A stretch of DNA of 64,000 bases from Leptospira sp. WS4.C2. Its GTDB lineage: Bacteria > Spirochaetota > Leptospiria > Leptospirales > Leptospiraceae. The translations under genes and the position numbers were made by a program. Every line of letters begins with the position of its first letter. Position 1 is the stretch's first letter. Under the pieces are notes generated by a model. The model searched no databases. It saw only the letters and a list, made by a program, of their open reading frames with translations, and was not told the DNA's origin. Where the stretch lies: the NCBI RefSeq assembly GCF_040833985.1, contig NZ_CP162139.1, positions 310,001 to 374,000 on the forward strand. Direction: 5' to 3'. Below are positions 63,605 through 64,000 of this stretch, in pieces.

Positions 63605-64000
63605 TTAGAAATTTCTTTTTTGGAATCGTTTAAAAGAAATCATAAGAGGAATACTTACCCATAAAGATAAAAACAAAACAGTGATTCCTAATACACCCAA
63701 GAGGCCTAATTGTTTTAATAACAAAGCTCCTGAAAAACCAAGTAAAGCGGAGGAGCTTGTTTGTAGAATCAGAAGAATTCTAATTAAATCAATGGGATTG
63801 AGTAGGATGATGATAAGAGACGGGATTTCAATGGGATAATCACCCAAGTATAAACTAAAGATAAAAACTAATGCATCAAAGAAGATAAAAAAATACAACC
63901 AAACCAAAAGAGAGACAGTTAAAACAATTTCTCCTCTTCGGATAAAAGAAGAAATCAAAAACGCAATCGCAACAAAAATAGCAGTTAAAAAGATTCCAAA
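63605..64000 (-). CDS. NosY-like ABC transporter permease, C-terminal part
   Basis: The frame is open to the window edge, so the N-terminus lies beyond 64000. At least 131 residues are visible, with four predicted membrane helices. The order 'ISSFIRRGEIVLTVSLLVWLY', hydrophobic spans, IILLNPIDLIRILLIL and the closing LWVSIPLMISFKRFQKRNF follow the C-terminus of NosY, the permease of the NosDFY system that matures the copper sites of nitrous oxide reductase. Related permeases of other ABC-2 exporters look similar. nosD, nosF and nosZ are not visible, so the specific role is tentative. Confidence 0.65.
   Translation of the reverse strand, partial: FGIFLTAIFVAIAFLISSFIRRGEIVLTVSLLVWLYFFIFFDALVFIFSLYLGDYPIEIPSLIIILLNPIDLIRILLILQTSSSALLGFSGALLLKQLGLLGVLGITVLFLSLWVSIPLMISFKRFQKRNF

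Noticed and set aside
1..64000. tRNA, rRNA, CRISPR arrays, insertion sequences and integrase-type attachment sites
   Set aside because: None were found on reading both strands; no transposase, integrase or Cas-like protein is encoded.

Overview
The window looks like chromosome of a spirochaete of the genus Leptospira, probably a free-living or low-virulence lineage. This is inferred from gene content and not proved. The DNA is AT-rich and genes use ATG, GTG and TTG starts. There are many short-signal lipoproteins with spirochaete-type lipoboxes (FFQC, FVGC, ILGC, FQC, INC). Gram-negative envelope genes (lpxA, LpoB-like activator, AsmA-like protein, TolC-like protein, a beta-barrel ending in Phe) sit beside ftsQAZ, nadA, ispF, arsS and other leptospiral-looking hypotheticals. 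I found no tRNA, rRNA, CRISPR array, insertion sequence or prophage.

Layout. 1-2.4 kb: the 3' part of a secreted caspase-like protein, a terminator, a tandem-palindrome operator candidate and a small secreted helical protein. 2.5-5.7 kb: cell division genes ftsQ-ftsA-ftsZ. 5.7-8.5 kb (minus): a TPR-type lipoprotein, an LpoB-like lipoprotein and a membrane-anchored hypothetical. 8.4-10.5 kb: a small lipoprotein, then nadA and ispF. 10.5-20.1 kb: a SpoIIE-type phosphatase with TPRs, a CrtC/AttH-type secreted protein, a four-gene YejBEF-like peptide ABC transporter with no binding protein, and an AsmA-like protein, closed by a strong bidirectional terminator. 20.2-25.0 kb (minus): a lipoprotein, a HEAT-repeat/SH3 protein and a membrane MutS-like ATPase with a small overlapping partner. 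25.1-31.4 kb: a structured leader with a 70-residue protein, acyl-CoA synthetase and enoyl-CoA hydratase/isomerase, a two-gene arsenosugar module (AhpD-like plus ArsS), map and a hydrolase. 31.4-37.9 kb: MAPEG protein, gpsA, then an operon ending in recG and an M15-peptidase lipoprotein. 37.9-42.8 kb: galE and lpxA, an HPt protein, a GT-B-like protein and a thiolase.

43.1-51.7 kb holds the most distinctive system. It is a four-gene type I secretion operon in which two different ABC exporters, each with tandem cyclic-nucleotide-binding domains and a degenerate C39-like domain, flank a HlyD-type adaptor and are followed by a TolC-type outer membrane protein. The set resembles the NHLM bacteriocin-export gene set, but no cargo gene is visible.

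51.7-60.3 kb (minus) is accessory: two lipoproteins, a DUF2079 membrane protein, a COG2509 flavoprotein, ChrA, a PaiB-like protein, two GNAT acetyltransferases, DinB and PhyH proteins. PhyH plus one GNAT gene are flanked by two inverted copies of a GC-rich palindromic repeat. 60.5-64.0 kb (minus) looks metal- or respiration-related: the C-terminus of a NosY-like ABC permease, a Cys/His-rich membrane-anchored protein behind an FNR/CRP-like box, a lipoprotein, and a fusion of a PCuAC copper-chaperone domain to an outer-membrane beta-barrel.
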